Assembly: GCF_036898095.1 (NCBI RefSeq)
Contig: NC_090729.1
Coordinates: 69,575,224 to 69,639,223 of the forward strand
Origin: Palaemon carinicauda
Taxonomy: Eukaryota; Arthropoda; Malacostraca; Decapoda; Palaemonidae
Length of the DNA: 64,000 nt
Direction: 5' to 3'
Shown here piece after piece: positions 57,929-64,000 of the stretch. The notes beneath the pieces were generated by a model that was not told the DNA's origin, ran no database searches, and worked only from the letters and a program-made list of their open reading frames with translations. Numbering within the stretch: the first letter of the stretch is position 1; each line of letters starts with the position of its first letter. A program made the position numbers and the translations under genes.

Positions 57929-58082
57929 TTTTCTTATAACATACGAAGGTTCAAGCTGTGGGATGGTTTTAATATATTGATCCATTGCTGATGACTGGTT
58001 ACCTTTGCTGTAGAGCCAGTCGCCATATTGCCGAAGAATTTCTGCAACTTCCTCTGGGTCACAACTTTGGGTTTTTGCTAAA
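57929..58082 (-). CDS. VPS11: VPS11 internal exon (most upstream in this window)
   Basis: A 154-nt exon. After one base completing a split codon it encodes LAKTQSCDPEEVAEILRQYG, then DWLYSKGNQSSAMDQYIKTI, and ends LEPSYVIRK. Vertebrate VPS11 has QYGDHLYSKGNHDGAVQQYI and KLEPSYVIRK. The acceptor is ACTTTCAG (58083-58090) and the donor AAAA/GTAAGG (57928-57923), leaving phase 0. This fits exactly onto the exon starting YLDTQ at 38823. It encodes part of the alpha-solenoid of the HOPS/CORVET core subunit. The preceding exon lies beyond the window or was not recognised in the 5.9 kb upstream. Confidence 0.93.
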
Positions 58083-59636
58083 CTGAAAGTTAATATGTGG
58101 TTGTTGATTCTCAAGAAAAATAATACATAGTCTATAGTGTTATTCTTCCTAATAAAGCTTTTAAACTAAATATAAATATAAAAAAACATCATCATAATAT
58201 CAATGGTATATTTCACTTTCTGCTACGGTATACATGTTAATTACTGTGCAGTACGGTCACGAATTATGTGAGAATTTGGTCGATCAATGGCCCCGCATAA
58301 ATGGAAAATGGCATATTTTGAAACACAACAGGAATAGTTACATTAGGGCCGTGACAAACAGAAACTTAGCCATTCAAACGTTTTTACTACACATCTTCAA
58401 TACTTTCTATGCACTATACTGTATTTTTTTCAATATTAAATTGTTCATTTGAATAAATGAGATTTAAAAAATTTTAAAGTTTTAGTAACTTGAGAAAGTT
58501 TAAATTACAACCAGGATGGGTGTAAGTACCAGTGTTTCCCCTTATTACACAACCTAGAATTAAGACAAATTTGATTGAATTGCAGTCATATCTGTTATAT
58601 AAGACGACTGGTGAATAGCAAAACCAACACTGTCAACTAGCTGTTGCTGTATCATTGAAACCTCAAATTAATGAAATAAAGGCGATTTTATATCATGCAT
58701 TTCCTAAACACGTCAAAAAGCACACCATCTAAAACGGAAACTATTGTTGATGATCATAACGAAGTTAAACGAACAAACGAACTACACATCTGTGTTTAAG
58801 TTAGTTTTTGCAGCAACAGTATTCATTATATGATGATTTTGTTATTACTAATGTTGTTTTATTTAATTTTTTCTTAGAACTTCGAAATAAATGACATGAA
58901 TGCTATTTATATGTTTTTCCTTCACACGCCGCCTAAAAGGAAACCTTTTGTTTGTTTACTGTACGCTCCATCGTCGATCATGATGAACAAACGAACGCAA
59001 TAAACACAAATGATCAAGGTGATAACTAATGATATTAAGAGCTTTTAGTGAATGTGTTATTACAAATATTTTACTTACCGTATCCATATAAATTCCTACA
59101 TACGTAGTAATACAGGAAAATCATTTTGTTTGCGTTTCATCAACAATGGCAAACTGCCGCTAATAACAGTATGATAATTTACGATAATTCTAAACTGTTA
59201 CAAAGGATAATTGTCCATTCCACACCCAAAATACCTTTCCTAACTTCAGTCATAAGTCAGTTTCATAACATATCAACTTTTACCCACCTCAATTATGGAA
59301 CCATTTGCAAAAGAGAGAAGAAAGTACTAGATTGGTTTTTAAAGCCATCTAACAATTGGGTTACACTATAACGTTCGATGTGACAGATGGTGCAAGATTG
59401 GAGAAAGTGAGGATAATTTGAATCCTGGTGGTTTTTTGATAGCAAATGAATACACTTAACTCTCTGCTGTAACGTTTTATTAATATCACACTTATTTAAT
59501 AAGTTGTCCAAATAAATTTATCGTGCCCTAAATAACTACTATGGCGCACCCTGGTTGACCGAGAAATTAAAATATTGCCGGCTACGTCAGTGAGTATTGA
59601 ACTGAAACTTACGTAAAAAACAAATATTTCATTTGT

Positions 59637-59710
<74 letters not shown>

Positions 59711-60064
59711 TGAGTAATTATAATTATAGGTATAAATGCACTAAATGAAAAATATGATAAGTTATGTAATATTAACTGAATAGATGTTTTGAATAAGTTA
59801 AAAAATACCATAAACAATACTGTGTTATTGTATTTGCACACGCATATTCTTGAGAGCGGCAGCTAGATATCAGCTGATCTGATCACAGCCAAAAGTAAAA
59901 CAAAAAGACAGGATTACTCAATTGTTAATATACACCCAAAATTTAAAACAAAAGTACATAAATGTTTTATTAAAACACAATTAACTATCTAAATAGCAAT
60001 ATTCTAAAGTGCAATGATGTTTCCTAAAAAATAGTTATCTGCTGGCAAAATCGGATGCTGTGTT
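58083..60064. other. VPS11 intron, AT-rich
   Basis: No exon, RNA gene or protein-coding repeat recognised. It contains a (GA)n tract. A short CAGCTGATC...AAAAGTAAAACAAAA stretch near 59870 resembles one at 26930, so an old dispersed repeat is likely. Confidence 0.5.
59639..59706. repeat. (GA)n microsatellite
   Basis: About 68 bp of GA dinucleotides. Confidence 0.97.
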
Positions 60065-60068
60065 TTAA
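60065..60068. repeat. piggyBac TTAA target duplication, left
   Basis: TTAA immediately before CCCTTTGGCTGCG. The matching TTAA is at 63348-63351. Confidence 0.92.
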
Positions 60069-60538
60069 CCCTTTGGCTGCGTAGTGCTGGGAGGATTTTT
60101 GTCCCCGAAAAACGTAATTTGCCGGCAAATTTTGAAGTTTGTAGAAATTAATTGCTAAGTACCCCCTGATATTGGAAACAATGTTTTCCATCTATTCATG
60201 ACTCTTAAACTCTATATTTTTTTGTTTTTAACACATTTTTTACCATTTTTACCCAAAAAACGTACTTTTTCAAAAAAATTACGAAAATTGCATATCATCA
60301 CAATTGACATGTAAAATGGGTTGGAATATGTTTTTTATGATGAAAAATAACTAAATTAATGAAATATACTGAAATATTGTTATGATTATGTACTTAAATT
60401 TTGATTCAAAACTAGTACAAATTTTGTTATATTTTGGAAAATATCATAAATTGTTAATAAAACCAGAAAAGTTATGGAAGTAAAATTTTATTACAAAAAA
60501 TATGAAAAAATTACAAACAATTGACAAAAAAGACATAT

Positions 60539-62371
60539 TTACTTCTTTTCATCCTTACATTTACATGTTTTCTTATAATTCATCACAGTATGAAAAATTT
60601 CAAAACAGGGGACAACACAAAGAGGAGGGTTTTGTGGGCACTGTTTACAGAAATATGATGTCTGCTTCCTCTTACATGTCCCCTTTCCTTTTTTGCAACA
60701 TTGAGATGGCAATATTGAACAAACACTACAATTAGGTAGGTACTTCTTATTTTCATACTGAGCAATAAAATGCCTTTCCCCCAAGCGCTTGTTTTCCACC
60801 AAGTCCCTAACAACATTCTTTCTTCTTGGCTTTGTGTTATATCCTTCTAACAATCCTTTTATTACCTCTTGTCTAAACACAACCTGGGTCAGTTTCTTTC
60901 TATTTTGCAAGTTGTAACTAATTTTGGAATTTACAAGAGCAACTTCAATCACAAAATGCCAGAGTGTCTGATACCACTTTTTGCTACGGTGATTGAAGGG
61001 GTAGGTTGAGCAGAATTGATCAAAAAGGTCTACCCCTCCCATATATTTATTGTACTGAGCTTGCAAAGATGGTTTATCTACTTCCCTTACCCCTTTCTTA
61101 GATTGAATAGATTTTTTCACTGTACCTGTGTCCCCAACACTCGAAAGGATATTTACTCTACCACTATCTTGCCAATCGACAGCAACCAATTCCTCATCTT
61201 TACTCTTCCACATTATTGGTAGCTGGCCTTTCTTAGGTTTTACTTTTTTCATCTGTGATGGCAAATATTTTCTGTTTGGACGAACTGTCCCACATGCTCC
61301 AGTACCTTTACTTCAAAGTTTTTGAAAAAGGGGTACTCCACTAAAAAAGCTGTCCATGTAAACTACATGGCCTTTGTTTTCAAAGCCTTCAAACAAATTT
61401 TCTACAACAGATGCACCAAGTCCTTTGCCTTTATTGGAATCTAGCCCCTTCCCTGTGTAAACATCAAATTTCAACAGATAACCAGTCTTAGAGTCACAGA
61501 GAGACCAAACCTTAATTCCCCATTTGGTGGGCTTTTTAGGCATGTGCTGCTTGAAAAAAAGCCTCCCTTTGAATTTCACCATACTTTCATCTACACTCAA
61601 ATCTCTACCACTTACATAATATTTAGAATATAGATCTTTCACCATGTCTAAAATTGGTTTTATTTTATAAAGTCTGTCATCATTACCATCAACAGAATTA
61701 TCTGCAAAATGTAGACAGGAACGGATAATTTCATACCTGTCACGTGACATTATATTGGAAAAACCAGGTGTCTCAGTTAGCCAAAACTTTTTAGAAAAGT
61801 AGCTTGCTAGACTACTTTTGTGCACTAATCCCATTGCAATTTCAATAGCAATAAATGCTTTTATTTCCCCTGCATCCACATCTCTCCATGCTCTGTACCG
61901 TGATCGAGGGGCTAAAGGTTGCATTTTTTCTATCATGTATGCTGCATACCGGTTAGTTTCCACAGCTACATGATCATATATTTCATTAGGAAACAACTTA
62001 GAAAAGCATAAAAATGGAGTGCAGTCATCTAAATTTACAGCCCTATTAGTTTCTGAATAAATTGGTATAGACTTTACCTTTATTGGAGGATCTGTGCCTA
62101 CATTCTTTATATTCACCCATGAATCATCAGTTAGTGTTTTATTCAAGTCATCATCTTCAACTTCTTCATCAGCATCTTCAACTTCTTCATCAGCATCTTC
62201 ATCTGCGTCTGCTTCATAATCCTCATATAGTTCTTCTTCCCTTTGTACAAATAAATCTTCTGTTTCTGAGTCTTCTTCTGCAAGAATATCAGCAATCTCC
62301 CGTGTGTTGCACACCTCTTCCTTTTTGAAGCCATTATAGGTGACCCTGAAAGTAAAAAATAAAATTAGCAT
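60539..62371 (-). pseudogene. piggyBac transposase, interrupted by one in-frame TGA
   Basis: Two open segments (352 and 241 codons) in the same frame are separated by a TGA at 61313-61315 and 16 sense codons. The order is an acidic N terminus (residues 30-83), the DDE core, then a C-terminal Cys-rich domain (CSVCSILPSQCC...CKQCPQ). All three catalytic Asp are present: D261 in LSVDESMVKFKGR, D340 in VVYMDSFFSG, and the Asp of YMGGVDLFDQF in the second segment. A GTVRPNRKYLP motif lies right after the stop. Upstream, an ATG at 62334 opens MASKRKR in another frame, which suggests a one-base lesion near 62310. An acceptor-like TTACTTTCAG precedes it. Active members excise and insert precisely at TTAA. 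Confidence 0.9.
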
Positions 62372-62404
62372 ACCCTAATAAAGAAATTACATTTATAGCT
62401 ACTA

Positions 62405-63280
<876 letters not shown>

Positions 63281-63347
63281 ACTCGCTTTTCGCAGTTAAG
63301 GGAGAAATTTTAATTTTCGAGTATACTCGCTTTTCGCAGTCAAAGGG

Positions 63348-63351
63348 TTAA
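63348..63351. repeat. piggyBac TTAA target duplication, right
   Basis: TTAA directly after CGCAGTCAAAGGG. Confidence 0.92.
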
Positions 63352-63462
63352 GCCACCATTGGAAATGGATTTACACATGGTATAATTTTTTGTCACATTC
63401 AATTGACACTTTTAAAGAAACAAAGATTTTGGTTCTTCTATGTGTAAGAATTGTATAGCACC

Positions 63463-63465
<3 letters not shown>

Positions 63466-63535
<70 letters not shown>
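63466..63535. repeat. (GA)n microsatellite
   Basis: About 70 bp of GA dinucleotides in the intron outside the piggyBac element. Confidence 0.97.
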
Positions 63536-63538
<3 letters not shown>

Positions 63539-63662
63539 CTGGTGTAATCAAATGTCGTGTTTTTTTGTTAACTTCTTGTACCACCTGAAGCATGGAATTT
63601 CTCACCACAACTAACAATAGAGTCATGTTGATTTCATTCTTAAACTCAGGTTGCTGAATGTG

Positions 63663-64000
63663 AAATGACAAATTCGTAGATAATTTGTATTTTTCCTAAC
63701 CATATAAACATTAGCTATTTAATTAGGGTATTACTTTCGGCGTAGCTGAAACGACGAGCCATTAGATTTTTAATGAGGGTATACTACCCCCTCGCTAGTT
63801 AGCGAGGGGGTAAGGGAGGGGTAGCTAGCTAACCTCCCCCCCCCTCACACACCGGTGGGTAGCTCACTTTGCTTAGAGGTAGGACTTCCCAGGGGACAGG
63901 GCTGGCGGGCAAGTTTGATTAAATAGCTAAGGTTTGTATGGTTAGAAAAAATACAAATTATCTATGAATTTGTCATTTGTTCCGTAACCGGAATACAAAC
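63663..64000 (-). mobile_element. 3' end of another family-B DIRS-like element, cut by the window edge (B4)
   Basis: A complete family-B 3' terminal repeat (63663-63978) with inverted ends AAATGACAAATTCGTAGATA and TATCTATGAATTTGTCATTT, followed by the internal motif GTTCCGTAACCGGAATACAA from 63979 to the window edge. The order means a full element on the minus strand probably continues beyond 64000. Its core has a perfect 11-bp stem (CCCCCTCGCTA with TAGCGAGGGGG, 63787-63810). Confidence 0.82.

Noticed and set aside
59126..59511. Opposed reading frames of 81 and 72 codons, as possible VPS11 exon or small gene
   Set aside because: No similarity to VPS11 or any family I know, no supporting splice sites, AT-rich composition.

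Overview
The window is eukaryotic, repeat-dominated DNA. It carries one recognisable host gene, VPS11, on the minus strand, and almost everything else is transposable-element sequence or microsatellite. I infer an arthropod, most likely a decapod crustacean. The reasons are DIRS1-like tyrosine-recombinase retrotransposons alongside RTE and I-type LINEs, Tigger and piggyBac, kilobase-scale (TA)n and long (GA)n tracts, and an RTE leader of a type I recall from shrimp genomes. No species can be named.

Host gene. Three internal VPS11 exons run in transcriptional order at 57929-58082, 38677-38823 and 27466-27629. They have GT/AG junctions and compatible phases and encode part of the alpha-solenoid of this HOPS/CORVET subunit. 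The introns between them are 19.1 kb and 11.0 kb and consist almost wholly of DIRS-like elements and satellite. No flanking exons were recognised in the window.

Layout. 1-216 is a decayed LINE reverse-transcriptase fragment. 405-13285 is a nest: the 3' terminal repeat of a family-B DIRS-like element (B0) is split by a full-length I-type LINE (609-7067, 13-bp target duplication), an RTE LINE with a 998-codon open frame (7102-10472, 8-bp duplication) and a Tigger DNA transposon (10563-13100). 13427-19740 is a family-A DIRS-like element. 20830-26570 is a family-B copy without termini (B1). 27736-38624 is a B element (B2) filling the VPS11 intron and itself carrying a second I-type LINE. 39157-55136 is a plus-strand family-C element interrupted at 47099-54649 by a young B element (B3), which contains a 5S rRNA-like sequence. 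Then come 1.1 kb of (TA)n, a 500-N gap, a second C terminus, another TA tract, the most upstream VPS11 exon, a piggyBac element with TTAA duplications (60069-63347), and the 3' end of another B element (B4) running off the window.

Main point of interest. The DIRS-like families A, B and C share one terminal plan. There is a 5' inverted terminal repeat, and a 3' terminal repeat of about 310-490 bp with its own inverted ends. Next to that lies a short internal motif that repeats the opposite terminus, resembling the internal complementary region of DIRS1. The window also holds an internal empty-site comparison for B inside C, with no target duplication visible, as expected for tyrosine-recombinase integration.
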